A DNA stretch of 64,000 nucleotides, from contig NC_080670.1 in the NCBI RefSeq assembly GCF_030247195.1, forward strand, positions 158,112,580 to 158,176,579, given 5' to 3'. Numbering within the stretch: position 1 is the stretch's first letter; each line of letters starts with the position of its first letter. Made by a program: the position numbers and the translations under genes. The notes under the pieces were generated by a model. It had not been told where the DNA came from. It did no database searches and saw only the letters and a list, made by a program, of their open reading frames with translations. Source of the DNA: Topomyia yanbarensis (lineage: Eukaryota > Arthropoda > Insecta > Diptera > Culicidae). Shown piece after piece: positions 12,010 through 23,025 of the stretch.

Positions 12010-13229
12010 GGCATCTACTAATAGCACGTGTACTGGGCTAGGACGTAAATGTATTCTCCATTGTAAAAAAGAGCTAGAAGGCGGGCTCAGAAAGCAGAAT
12101 CGGAGCCAGATAGAGATGTGCACATTCCCTGGGGGACGCATACCGAGTCGTGATGGCAGAAATGTAGAGCCCGTGGACGCCAGCCGAAATGTCCGGGTAA
12201 ACTGAAGACAATCGTTGGGGTCCCTTCCCGAAGCACCATACAACGATCTGGCCATCGACACCGTACGGTGAAGAAGAAGGAGCAAACACGGTTCGGCCAG
12301 CGACTAACAGTGAGCTCGCAGAATCATCGAAGCCACTGAAATCAAAGAGAGCGCCGGTCCGGAAGGAATTCCAAACGTGGTGCTGAAAACTGCCTTCCTG
12401 GTATAACCGGACATGCTTAGGATGGTGCCGCAGATGTGTAGAAGAAGGCAACTTCCCCGAAATGTGAAAGCTATAGAATCTGGTGTTGCTTCCAAAGCCA
12501 GGGAAGCCACCAGGTGATCCGACCTCGTATAGGCCTATATGTTTGCTGGATACACGCGGAAAGCTTTTGGAATGAATTAACTTTAATCGGCTGACGAAAT
12601 GTGCGGAGAGCGAGCGCGCACTGTTGAAGATGCAGTTCGGATTCCGCAAAGGAGCAGCGACAATGGAGGCAATTCAGACAGTGATCGAGAGTGTCAAGAA
12701 GGGATCTAAACGGAAGCGAAGAGCAGATCTATACTGCGATATGGTCACAATAAATGTGAAGAATGCATTTAGCACCGCCAGCTGGGGAGCCATCGCTTCA
12801 GCGCTGCACAGAATGGGGGTTCTATGCCATATCCTGAAGAGCTACTACCAGAGCAGAGTGCTGCTGTACGAGACGAGCGAAGGGCAGAAGACAATACGAG
12901 TCACAGCGGGCGTTCCTCGTGGCTCCATTCTCGGTATAACTCTTTGGAACTGGATGTACGAGGGGGTCGTGACACTACGGCTGCCCAGAAAAGTGAAAAT
13001 CGTAGATTTCGCGGACGACGTATCACTACCAGTGATGCGTCAGATACTTGAAGACGTGGAGGTGTCTGTGATGGAGAACTGTATAAACGGCTTCAAGCTG
13101 CAGATAGATCACCACAAAACGGAGGTGTTGTTGATCAGCAACTGTAAAGCGGCCCAGAGGATGCAGATTGACGTCGGAGAGCACGTAATTGCCTCGAGGC
13201 ATGCACTGAAGCATTTGGAACCGTTTTAG
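12010..13229 (+). pseudogene. second R1-clade LINE ORF2 fragment (RT core)
   Basis: Reading starts in the endonuclease-RT linker (CKKELEGGLRKQN, then TPYGEEEGAN in another frame) and runs through SAGPEGIPNVVLK, FGFRKGAATMEAI, MVTINVKNAF (motif A, with D replaced by N), AGVPRGSILGITLWNWMYEG (motif B), FADDVSLP (motif C, FADD) and HHKTEVLLISN. The best single frame is 12624-13229. Upstream parts carry several stops and frameshifts. It stops abruptly at about 13216 in unrelated sequence, so the thumb and zinc domains are lost. The nearest relative in the window is the copy at 33.8-35 kb. Confidence 0.85.
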
Positions 13230-13559
13230 CTTCTTACTACTGAGTGGCTATCACGTCGAACTCGATCACTAAAGAGAGTTTACCTCGTTTGAGCTACAGG
13301 TTCGATGCAGCCTTGTCGACGTATGGCTGGTTCAACTGGTGGGGGTGGGTACCGTGCACAGCTTTCTGCTTCCTCTCTGCAATCTTCTACTCCGCTGTCT
13401 ACAGATTGCAGTTAAGGTTGTAGTTTGCTTGTGCTAGCTGAAGTGCACCATAGTTGCGGTCTGTAGCACAAACTGCTTGTTATAGTCCTTGTTGGTTGGC
13501 ATTTTCCACATAGTGCCTGGATGTCGATTATTTTTTGTCCCGAGACCAGGCGAATCTCT

Positions 13560-14850
13560 CCAGCGCTGACTAAGGATGGCGCATTCCAACTTGTTTAAAC
13601 GCCTTCTTCAATTTTCTCTCAAGATCTTCCAGGTCAGTACGGATCCATTTGATGACGCCTGAAACTGTAGTTCAACACGGGGATAGCAAACGTTCAGGAA
13701 AGACTTCAAAACACAGCTCGGTCAACTCAACAAACTTATCTCGGGACTTAAGCTTGATGTCGGTGTGGAGAATCCTGGGAAGCTGCCGAAATCCGAGATA
13801 CTTATACGATTCGCCACGAACCATGCCCCAAATCGTCTCGCTTTCGTCGATTTCGCAGCCTCCAGTCTCGACCAATCGCCCTAGAAGTAGCAGAACAGAT
13901 CGGAAACAAACGGCCAAACGCCATGCCGATGTCGCCACTAATCCGTTCGACTAGTTTGATGACTACACCCAGTCGTTCCGTCGAATCAGTGTAGATCTTG
14001 AGAATCAGTGTAGAAGATATGTGGCATCTCGTCCGGTGAGTTTATTTCATATTTTATCTGACAGCAATGCCCGTTTCCATTTAGTGTCCTACTAAGTGGG
14101 CTAAAAGAATCGCCTTGAAATGTCCGCCTCAAGATATGGAGCGTTCTAGACCGCATCACGTCTTCCCAACTTCTGAGCTGTAGTGTTGTCTTCAGTTCGC
14201 TTCATCACCTGCCGCAGGAACCTCACGACTATAGGATAAACTTTATGCATCTCCAATACCTTGATGAGGAACGAGTGTGGTATGGAATCGTATGCCTTCT
14301 TGAAATCGATATAGATTATACTAAGGTTCCACTACACACTGGTTGTCCAATAATGACTGCATCGATGATGGCTTGATCTGGTGGTTTACGTAACACTCTG
14401 TTGAAACATTTAGCCATCGTGGGGTGCACAGCGGTCAGCGTCTTGTATCAAAAGTTTTGGACATAGTATGGTCCAGGTACCGCCCAATTCCTAAGGTACC
14501 GCGTAACCTCGTGACTTGATTTCGACGGAGACAGCTGACATATCGTCTCCACCTGCCAATTCCTTATCCACGGGTGCCCTTCACAATGTTGTACGGGGCC
14601 TCCGAAGTACTAGCCCAAAAACTTGTGACATCGCCGATATGCGGTAGACCTTCACTGAAATCGGGATTCTCGTCGTTGATTTGGTCGTAGAAGTGTAACG
14701 TCTTAGCCATTTTGACAAGACACTTTATTGCTGTACTAGCGTGTCGAGTTTTTCCGTCAGCTGATTTCGTCCATCTTTTGCCGTTTCTGCACTCAGTCAG
14801 CCTTCCAACAGCGACACGATTGCTCGAGATCCGACTCTCCAATCTCCGCT
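13560..14850 (-). pseudogene. YMDD-family non-LTR RT remnant, minus strand copy
   Basis: Minus-strand pieces in several frames read in order: DVTSFWASTSEAPYN (14.6 kb), VTRYLRNWAVPGPYYVQNF and TAVHPTMAKCFNRVLRKP (14.4-14.5 kb), IIDAVIIGQPV, FQGDSFSPLSRTLNG (14.1 kb), HIFYTDSQDL (decayed HLFYMDDLKL catalytic box at about 14.0 kb), SYKYLGFRQLPRI-H-DIKL (13.8 kb) and VIKWIRTDLEDLERKLKKAF (13.6 kb). The same motifs occur in order on the plus strand at 30.5-33.5 kb, which fixes the family. A deletion removed the segment between SFSPL and SRTLN. I recall this RT type from invertebrate elements outside the R1 and CR1 groups, but I do not assign a clade. Confidence 0.7.
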
Positions 14851-14884
14851 ACCATTGAGGTACTCGCCTTGGATGTACCCCATT

Positions 14885-14985
14885 AGGCATAAGTACGTTA
14901 GCCATACGAACGTTAGGCATAATGGACGATAGGCCTAATGACGTTATGCATAATGTTCGATTGGCTTAATGGTAGTTAGGTCTAA
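14885..14985. repeat. short degenerate tandem repeat (GTTAGGCATAATG type)
   Basis: Five or six degenerate units around ACGTTAGGCATAATG with period about 17-25 bp, alternating TTAGGC and TTAGCC cores. No coding content. It may be a minisatellite or the internal repeats of an unrecognised element. Confidence 0.55.
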
Positions 14986-15893
14986 ATTATGTTGAAGTAT
15001 CCCTTAACGCAACTTTTATTTTAGCGACGGTAAGAGCGTGAATGTATTAACTTTTTTTAGTGTTGTAGAATTACATTATTCTGCTGTAAATACTTCAAGA
15101 ATTTTTTTGCTTAAATAAAAGAAGCAGACCGAATGCTTGGGATGCGGAAACACAGCTTGCATCAGTTTCTCGACGTACAACCGATAAATTACACATAACA
15201 AAAATAGATTCAAAACTCTTGTTTAATCTATTGGTAAAAAGATGAGGAGGCTTTATGGCTGCCTGGAGAGAGTGTTTGAATGAAACTTAGTTCCAGTGGA
15301 CTTTTCCCTGCTCCAAATAAAACAAAAGCGAAGCGGTCACGCATGGCTCTCAAGTATCAACATCGTCTTTGTATCGATCTTTGGGGTATTGTATGAGTGA
15401 TTTCTTTATGAATTCAAATGCAACAACCAACTCCGACCCCAATGGTTTCGGTTGTTACTTTTAAGCTGGAATGCACACAGAAATCATTCAGAAATTCGCA
15501 TCAATTTCCGAATGGTTTGAATGGGTTGGAGCTTAACCAGACGGTTTCTCTTTCTTTTATGCATACCTAATTGAATTTCTTATTATTTTCCGAGTCTTTC
15601 ATGACATCCTTTTCGATTTTTGTCTCAATCCCTGTTTGTCTAAGGTAATCGGAGGATGACGACTTAAATATCTTTTTCCCTTCATTTAAACGAATTCCCA
15701 AAACATTTTTTCCTGCTGCAAGGTTGTCATAGCGAATTCAGTCGCGGAATCTGGTATAATGGTAAAGTAGTTTTTCAGGTTAAATATGTGAAGTTTTTTA
15801 ATCGGAAAAGCACAGTTACCAGTAGGCAAAGATTTTCTCTATCAAGAAAATTAAATTCAATTCGTACATGATCGCACAAGACCTAACGTAAAT

Positions 15894-16573
15894 GACTAAA
15901 ATTGGATTTTACTCATCAGTAACATGTACCACCTTGATGCCAGTCAGACAAATGGCTGCTTCCGAGTGATGTCTCGGGAGGCAAGCACAGAAGTTCTGGT
16001 TTACTGGTGAGAAAGCGGAATCGAAATCTAGTATTAAGCATTTGATTGAAACGCCTGGCACTATGCTAAGATTTTCTCGAGACTAGCCAGTTATATAGGT
16101 ATTCTCACAAGACGCGTGACTTTTTGGATTTAGTGTCTAACTTGGGGAGGTTCTTTCAGCTGCCATTTTGCAGCCACCATTTTGAATTTCGGTGTGTTGT
16201 TCCTGTTCCTATGTCATTTAATTATCCTGCCAAAAATTCTTAAATGTGGTGTGTTTTTTACCAAATCTGAAATAACTAATGCTATTTTGTTTGAATTGAC
16301 GCAGAGCTCTAGTTTATCGATTTTATAGGCTATTTTCGATTTGCATCAGTGGCAAAACATGACACGCCTATATGAATCTGTCAAACGTTTGCTTTGCGCA
16401 CTAAGTTCTTAACTGATCAACTCTAGAAAACCTTTCATTAGGTATTTAAGTTATTTTGAGATAGGTAATGTGCTCTGATTTAATCTAGATTTTCGAAATT
16501 TCGAAATTTAAAAACAAGATTTCGACTGGTGTTAAGATGGTACCAGTTACTGATGAGTAGAATCCATTTAGTC
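15894..16573. mobile_element. TIR element with about 55-bp inverted ends
   Basis: The left end, GACTAAAATTGGATTTTACT then CATCAGTAACATGTACCA, is matched in inverse by the right end (TGGTACCAGTTACTGATGAG then TAGAATCCATTTAGTC). Similarity continues inward through GCCAGTC. The interior of about 570 bp has no transposase motif. No target duplication was identified, so superfamily is open. The right end lies just beside the poly(A) end of the gag-only LINE piece at 16.6 kb. Confidence 0.55.
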
Positions 16574-16639
16574 TTAGTTTAATTAATTCAGTTATCAGCA
16601 GTTTGTTTTGCTGATTCTGTCTGTTTTTATTTGTTAATT

Positions 16640-17060
16640 TTTTTTTTGTATTTCGTTTATTTGACACGGCTCATTGTGGTAATTAACGGAGCCGTGGGTC
16701 TATTAAATTATTACAATATGTAAAAATAAAAATGAAGAAATAAATGAACTTTCTATTGCGCGGGGAGATCTTCTTTCGTGGTAAGGTACCATTTGTCTGC
16801 TCGCCTAGTGCATCTTGTGGGTCCATTTTTTTTGTTTCCGTCGATGTCATCATCGTCTATGGTGTCTACATGTTCACGATCAGATGTTCCTCCTTTGTTA
16901 TTGCCCTTACGGGTTACGAGAGTAAAGCTACTGTCATTGGTATTGGCTTCCTCGTCGATGGTGCTAACAGTTGATTCTGAAGCATTAGATGCTGCTTTTA
17001 TAGTTGTTATTATGGCCTTTTATTTGTTTATATTTTTATCCTTCACTGGTTAGGAAGGCA
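16640..17060 (-). mobile_element. gag-only LINE fragment, copy 1 (3' end of ORF1 plus 3' UTR)
   Basis: The minus strand from 17060 reads an acidic, low-complexity gag tail: TIKAASNASESTVSTIDEEA, TLVTRKGNNKGGTSDREHVD, TIDDDDIDGNKKNGPTRCTR, ending EDLPAQ-stop near 16750. It passes directly into a short 3' UTR with the stem CACGGCTC/GAGCCGTG, then GTCAAATAAACGAAATAC and poly(A) ending near 16640. There is no sign of ORF2 between gag stop and tail. The layout and motif order (TRK, SDREH, DDDID, GNK, CTRR) match the copy at 46.8-47.97 kb. The 5' portion is missing. Confidence 0.65.
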
Positions 17061-17539
17061 GTGTTTCCCGAAAAAATCACTTTTTTTCGGTTTCGTGTAA
17101 TCCAATGTTTTTGTTGCTATCGGTAGAAGGCTCGGACGCATTTTCATTGAGTGCCAGATCGTGTCGATCGTTCTTCTGCGTTGTAGTCCACTCTACATTG
17201 AAGTACTGTTCGACGTACTACTAAAATGGAGTTTAGAGAATCTAATGAATTCAATAATGTTTCGACCAATTTATACAATTAGTCGATTAGTACGGTACGA
17301 GACTCGATGTCATCTAATTAGCTTGGATCCATTTAGCACTTATATAATCACTACTTAGGCTTTCCTGGTTTTCAACGCTCTGCTGAGCTGAGTTTGGAAA
17401 CGCTGCAGGGAGATTTAAGTAAGATTTAAAGTAAACAATACGATTTTTTGTAAATTCTGCAGTGGTTTATGCTCTAACGGAGGGCATTGGTATGCTTTGA
17501 AAAATTCACTAACCGTACTGAATCGGGTGAATTTTCCCT

Positions 17540-17933
17540 CCAATCATCATCCACGTCATCCCTGGACTAATAAACTCTACTACGCGTGTAGGTAGACAAG
17601 CCTAGCACGGGCTCGGTACGCTCACATATGGTGTATTGGATAGGCGTTTTTTCCACGTGCCTTCACCCGGATACTAACTGTCTTGACCGAACGATCTTTG
17701 CCATTGCGAATTGGCGAGCACGCCCGTTCGATCCAAAGAACGCAAGCCCAGCTTCGGAACGTGTGTGAACGTGCGAAATTGTAATTTACAAGATTATCAC
17801 CATTATTATATTGTATTATAGATTTGGTTTATGTGCCTGCATGATTACTTAATATAAATAATTCTCCTTTCCATAACGACCCGGTCTGGCCAGCGTGCCT
17901 GCTTTGGCCTATGGATAAATAAATAAATAGTCG
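17540..17933 (+). mobile_element. LINE 3' tail fragment ending in (ATAA)n
   Basis: The last 50 bp (17885-17933) carry GACCCGGTCTGGCCAGCGTG then CCTGCTTTGGCC, which folds as a GGCCA/TGGCC stem, followed by TATGGATAAATAAATAAATA. The CR1-like LINE at 51.4 kb ends in the same style (GGCCG/CGGCC stem, then GATAAATAAATA). This suggests the 3' end of a CR1-group element. The upstream boundary is a guess and no coding remnant was recognised. Confidence 0.4.
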
Positions 17934-18376
17934 AATCAATAAATATCGGCCCCAGTAGCTAGCAGCAGCTGAAGCGAAAGCCCCACCTCCTTGAGCTCGA
18001 AGGCTTTGTGCGGCGGGAAAAAACCGTAACGCAACCGTTCCAAGTCCAAGGTGGCAGGCAAACTGGATTAAAAATTAATGGCAGGTAAAATTAGCAACAG
18101 TCGACAACGCACTTCTGGAAAACGGTTGGAAAGTGCAACATGAATAGAACTCCGATACCAATGGCCAGGGTAGGTGGTTATGAAAAATTGAAACAGTACC
18201 TATAGTAAACCACACCCGCCGCGCCTTCGATCTCGCAACAGGGCGTTCGTTTCCAGTAAATCACTATCGTAAGCGGTGTACCACTGGGTATTATTTTAGT
18301 TCCGCTGTTTGAGTTCAGGCCCGTAGCCAGGAGTTTATTTCGGGAGGGGCTTAAAAAATTATTGTATAAAGCTTTT

Positions 18377-18542
18377 TTATATCGATTATACAGGTTTTAA
18401 CCTTATGGTTATTCGCCTCTTTTTGGGTTAGAAAATTTCTTTAGAAAAATTTCTAACCCTACATGTGCGGGATTGATGAACGAACCGTGATGAGCTGCGT
18501 AAAAGGTAATCAATTTACCAACTACGCTTTACCCGCCCCTGC
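18377..18542 (-). mobile_element. tRNA-derived SINE, truncated or short form
   Basis: Reverse strand begins GGGGCGGGTAAAGCGTAGTT GGTAAAT (degenerate A box) and has GGTTCGTTCATCAATCCC, a B box with a small insertion, then a non-tRNA body GGTTAGAAATTTTTC, CTAACCC, GAGGCGAAT, GGTTAAAACCTGTATAATCG and a short A-rich end. The 11-bp direct repeat ATAAAGCTTTT flanks it at 18366-18376 and 18543-18553. The sequence agrees with the mosquito SINE type I know with body GGTTAGAAATTT. It sits inside the hAT element. Confidence 0.75.
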
Positions 18543-19245
18543 ATAAAGCTTTTAGTTCTAATTACTTCATATTGTCACTAGAAACTAAACGAAATTTTGA
18601 AAAGTTCTTAATGAAAACAAAGCCAAATCTAAGACAATCCATGTTCTTTGTCACAAGAAAGGCTATAGTACATCAACGAATTATTGATGTTTAATTTGAT
18701 TTTTATTATTTATTTTTATTTACAAGTTACAATTTACTCTTGTTGCAACAATGGATATTCTAGAGTTCTCAGTATTTATGCGCTAACCGAATATGACAAT
18801 CCTTGACGGTGCTGGAAAACGCAAGGTGTTCTAAGCTACACGTTTAAAAGGTGTAGATGACGCTAAATCGAAATGAGTAGAAAAATATCCATAAAATGTT
18901 CGATCGAAGAGAATGTCGAAATTTGCACAAAATCTTCTGATTTAGCAAACGAATTGTAGATGGTTCAACTTCTATTTTCTTGATCTGGCGTCCTGTAACT
19001 ATTACCAGTTCTAATGCATCATGCTAACATAATTTTTTGGCATACCCCAGTTAGGAAGGAGGATCTTTGGTGATCAATAGGATCAAAATATATGGGTCAT
19101 TCCACGTCTGATTTACAATCAAAATTTGAATTCCTTTGACACGTATTTTTTATTTTGGCTGAATATGATTTTTTTCAAGTTATTAGTTTTTGAACTTTTG
19201 AAGTTTATAACATTGAACATTTTTCAATCACTTATAACTCGGAAA

Positions 19246-19580
19246 CTAGGGGCATATCACTTGTGATGCATTTTTAAAAATCAGCGAAATTAAATGCATT
19301 TCTTTCCATCAAAATAGAAATTCATAATGTATTTTGCGTCGCGTGCAATGTTTTTGCGTTGCGTGCAATGTTGTTTGCGTTGCGTGTAAGACGTCAAAAC
19401 CCTACAAAAAAACTAGCCCTACATTTAACAAAACGTCGAACAAAGTGGATCAGCGTAGTACGTTTGTTAAACAAACTTTTCTGCGAGGGAGTGCAAAGCT
19501 GATGCAAAAATGGAAATTAAATGCATTTTTTCTAATTTGATGCAAATTTGTTATACATTCTTCGAGTGATCTGCCCCTAG
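19246..19580. mobile_element. hAT-type MITE, copy 2 (335 bp)
   Basis: Same element as at 3206-3539 but inverted relative to it. Ends are CTAGGGGCATATCACT and AGTGATCTGCCCCTAG. A perfect 8-bp target duplication CTCGGAAA lies at 19238-19245 and 19581-19588. It is inserted in the left arm of the foldback element, whose sequence resumes exactly on either side. Two internal GCGTTGCGTGCAATG copies match the three in the other element. No coding capacity. Confidence 0.92.
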
Positions 19581-20217
19581 CTCGGAAACGATTCGATATA
19601 TGGAAAAAAATATTAAATAAAAAAGTTGTGTACTCAATGAGCTCACTGAAAAAAATAGCAATTTCATTTTGTTATATAACTTATGAAATTTGCAATTGTT
19701 TGAAACAAATTGAATTTTTTAAAGTTGGACCAATTATTTACTTATTATTTTCTTTAAATATTAAAAATCATGTTAAAATAATTGTACAAAAATTTGGGAG
19801 TGGATATCAAAATACTTTGCGAGATATTACAATTATAAACTTAAAACAAGGCAATTTTACACCAAACGCCTAGTGATAGGCCTATTGTAATTGAAATATC
19901 TCGTAAAATACTTCGAATTTCTTTCTGAAATTTGTACACAATCTTCTCGATATAATTATAAATTATTTGAAAAAGCTAAAAAGATTTTTTTGGCTCCACC
20001 CTGAAAAAAAATTTGTTACTAATATTTGCATAATACATAAATTATTTAACAAAAACAAATATTACAAAAAAAATCCGCCGAGATCTTCCGAAAACGCAGC
20101 TTTTATTATTTAATGCTTTTTTCCAGAAATCTAATAGTTTCTCAGTTATGAGGGAATGAAAAATATCCAATTCTATTAAATTTATAAAACTTTAAAAAAT
20201 CACTATATTATTAAAAG

Positions 20218-20417
20218 TCGATATTTGTATGTATGTGATTTATGGACTCCCAAACGGCTTAACCAATTGCCGTAAAAATTTATGCATAGTAAGAATTTGT
20301 TATGGAGCGTGTTTGAGTGCTATTGGTGGGGATTATCTGCCTACAAGAAGGCGCTTCGGAACAAATTATGGTTTCCTCCTATTTCGTTGAAAGTCGCATC
20401 AACGTGCGATTAGCTAG
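20218..20417 (+). mobile_element. small Helitron-like element
   Basis: 5' TC is followed within 10 bp by TTTGTATGTATGTGATTTAT and GGACTCCCAAACGGCTTAAC, the style of insect Helitron 5' ends. The 3' end is a perfect 5-bp hairpin TCGCA-TCAACG-TGCGA (20394-20409) followed eight bases later by CTAG and a flanking T. That hairpin-CTAG order is the Helitron 3' signature. The base before TC is G rather than the expected A, which lowers confidence. Confidence 0.5.
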
Positions 20418-20689
20418 TACTTTATAAAGTTCAAAAACTCATAACTTGAAAAAAAAAAATCAAATTCAGCCAAAGTAAAAAAATCGGTTCTATAATTTTC
20501 AGCTAAAGAGTGCAAAAAAATTGAAGGGAACTAAAATTATAGTTGTAAATCGTGGAATGACTCGCATTCTGCAAATTTAAGACTTTTTGGGGGTATTCTC
20601 ATGTTAAAAGCAAATATTTTCTAAAGTCCCCCGAAATCAAATTTATTTTGATTACATAACTACATTAAGAAGATTATGTGAAAAATTCA

Positions 20690-21170
20690 GAATGGAACTC
20701 GAAGTGTTACGAGACATTTCAGTTATAACAGGCCTTTCGCTGGGCGTTTAGTGTAAAATTGCCATGTTTTATGTTTATAATTGTAATATCTCGCAAAGAA
20801 TTCCACTGCCAAATTTTTACACAATCTTTTTAACACGATTTTAATACTTAAAAAAAATAATAAATAAAAAATTTGGTCCAGCCTTAAAAAAATTCAATTT
20901 GTTTCAAGTAATTGCAAATTTCATAAGTTATATAACAAAAAAATTGTGATTTTTTTTGGTAAGCTTATTTGAAAACGCGACTTTTTTATTTAATATTTTT
21001 TCCATATATCGAGTCGTTTCCGAGTTATCAGTGATTGAAAAATGTTCAATTTTATAGACTTCAAAAGTTCAAAAGCGAATAACTTGAAAAAAATATAATA
21101 TTTAGCCAAACCAAAAAATACGTGTCAATTATTTTTAGCTAAAGAATGTAAGAAAACAGTTTGGAAGATG
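20690..21170. mobile_element. second partial copy of the foldback element
   Basis: This stretch is an inverse copy of about 19120-19990: GGCGTTTAGTGTAAAATTGC, AATATCTCGCAAAG, ATAAGTTATATAAC, CATATATCGAGTCGTTTCCG and CAAAAGTTCAAAAGCGAATA recur in reverse order. It is oriented like the right arm of the preceding palindrome and lacks the terminal TGGAATGAC end. It suggests tandem or nested insertion of a second copy. Confidence 0.6.
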
Positions 21171-21279
21171 CTTGACGTTTATATTAAGCGCACATTGCTC
21201 TAATCTATTATATCTAGCATAAAATGAGTATTGTTAGATACCATTACTAGCGATAAATGAAACTTCTAATTTTTTATTA

Positions 21280-21700
21280 TACAATTCGTTTACTTGAGTC
21301 GGTTCAATGCATTAGCTAAATGAAGCCTTGAGTCTTTAATATATTTCCACGATGTAAACAATGAAAATGATAAAACGCTAATGGTTGTCCAACAGATCTC
21401 ATGCGATTGACCTGTTTACTGATTAAGAAATATTTTTCATAACCAACCGCGTCTTGGTGGTCGTTCATATCTATCTTGTACACTTCCGTATTATTATCGT
21501 GGTAACTGCCATGGACATGGCAGTTCGCGAATATCTGATTTCATTTTTGTTTTGTCCCCTTACGGGCCACAAGTGTCGACTTCCTCAATGATGATGCTGA
21601 CTGTTAATTTTGAGATACTAGACGCAGTTTTTGCCGTCAATATTATATGAACAGCAGCCACAAATTTGGCAATTGTTTGTTTTTCAGGAGACTATGAATG
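21280..21700 (-). mobile_element. gag-only LINE fragment, copy 2 (decayed)
   Basis: The minus strand at 21540-21690 reads AKTASSISKLTVSIIIEE and CGP-stop-GDKTK, aligning with the TIKAASNASESTVSTIDEEA and TRKGNNK blocks of the copy at 16.6 kb. Its 3' end near 21285-21340 is GACTCAAGGCTTCATTTAGC then TAATGCATTGAACCGACTCA then AGTAAACGAA, a decayed form of the shared 3' UTR. More degenerate than the other two copies. Confidence 0.5.
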
Positions 21701-22532
21701 TGCAAAGATGTAACGTGTATGATGATATTATCGCATTGTGTTTTGTGCGTGCAGGGTCAGCTAGGACGAAATCCTAGCTGACCCTACCCGTCTAATTCCT
21801 AGATGTGTCCTTTATAATAAATTACATTTTTTCCAAATGTGACAGGAATCTTTTAATGGCCACGGTTCAAAGAAGTTAAGTTTGTTTATTGGGGCTTTAA
21901 CCTCCTGGTCGTTCGCCCGCGGTTCAAGTAAGAGGTATCAGATCTTGTAGCCGAACATTGATTTTCTCATCATCCATATATATGAGAATCAACCACGTGT
22001 TACAAGTTGCAAAATGACTGGTTTCGCCTAGGCTAATTTGTTGAGTAACATAAGTACTGAATACCTGACAAGGTAGAACTCGTTAAAGGCGATGTTCGTA
22101 AGCATAACCTCTATTTTCACTTCCAGCAAATATTTCCCATCATGAAATTCGGTTATGCAAAAATTCCAATAGCCAATAGCCTCCACGTTTGGCTGGAGCA
22201 CCACTTCTTGCTTCTACGATTCAATCATCCGACGGATCACCCCAGCAAGAATTAAAGTAACAGTTTCTTTTGTTCTTCCGACGAGTCACACAATATGAAA
22301 GGAAGTGTGTTATCAGACTCGGCATACTGAGTAGATATCGTGACCGATGTCTTCGGTGGCTCGAAATAGCAATCTTCCTCACCATTCTCCCATTAATTTG
22401 TTGAAACCAAACAAGATACAATTTTTTTACGAGTTACCGAAAAACATGTTGCTTCTTAAATTTATTTTTGAAAAGTTTCGGGGGGGGCTTTAGCCCCCTA
22501 GCCCCCCCTCTGGCTACGTGCCTGTTTGAGTT

Positions 22533-22945
22533 CCTGGTTACTTTTGAGTAATGGTCAATGAATGGAGTAATTTGTTTCGAAAAGTACCACGCGTCTCCAT
22601 TGAAGTGTTGATATCGACTGACACGATCAAGCAATGAATGATTTTTCACCTTTTCGCAAATCATTTATTCATTGCTATCGGTCGGTCAGCAACTCTCGGT
22701 TCTGAACTAAAACAACCACTTTGACGCGCGGTCAATAAATCATACCACGCAATTTAACTATGTACCCCGTACGAGAATCAGCTGATCCCCGCTGATGCTA
22801 CAGATTGGTCAAAACAAAACTGCGATAGTTGTGTCTGCATCAGATCTTTTCGCATCGTTCCTTTGCAGTCAGTGCATGAACCTGAGTGACGACGCATATA
22901 TACACACACACTCACATACGTTGGCACACTGCACGGGATGCAATC

Positions 22946-23025
<80 letters not shown>

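Larger units (their letters stand above)
19094..20565. mobile_element. long palindromic foldback element
   Basis: It starts GGGTCATTCCACG and ends CGTGGAATGACTC. The two arms are inverse copies over several hundred bp, turning at about 19865 (GCGAGATATTACAATTATAA on one side, TTGTAATTGAAATATCTCGT on the other). The left arm is interrupted by a hAT MITE (19246-19580). The right arm carries a Helitron-like insert (20218-20417) with some local duplication around it. Each arm would be about 420-490 bp without these. No coding motif. AT-rich blocks such as ATAACTCGGAAACGATTCGA recur in both arms. Confidence 0.7.
18316..22524. mobile_element. hAT-type TIR element (4.2 kb) with perfect 8-bp target duplication
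   Basis: Left terminus CAGGCCCGTAGCCAGG and right-terminus inverse CAGGCACGTAGCCAGA form a TIR pair of about 15 bp. Immediately outside them is the identical octamer TTTGAGTT at 18308-18315 and 22525-22532. An 8-bp duplication and a CAGG(x)CGTAGCCAG terminus are typical of hAT elements. Just inside the right end is a C/G-rich palindrome (GGGGGCTTTAGCCCCC). The interior holds at least five later insertions and no recognisable transposase, so this is a non-autonomous or gutted copy. The enclosed insertions must all postdate it or have arrived with it. Confidence 0.85.

Noticed and set aside
14885..14985. Possible CRISPR-like or telomeric array
   Set aside because: Units are short, degenerate and without unique spacers; the TTAGGC cores do not form a telomere-type run.
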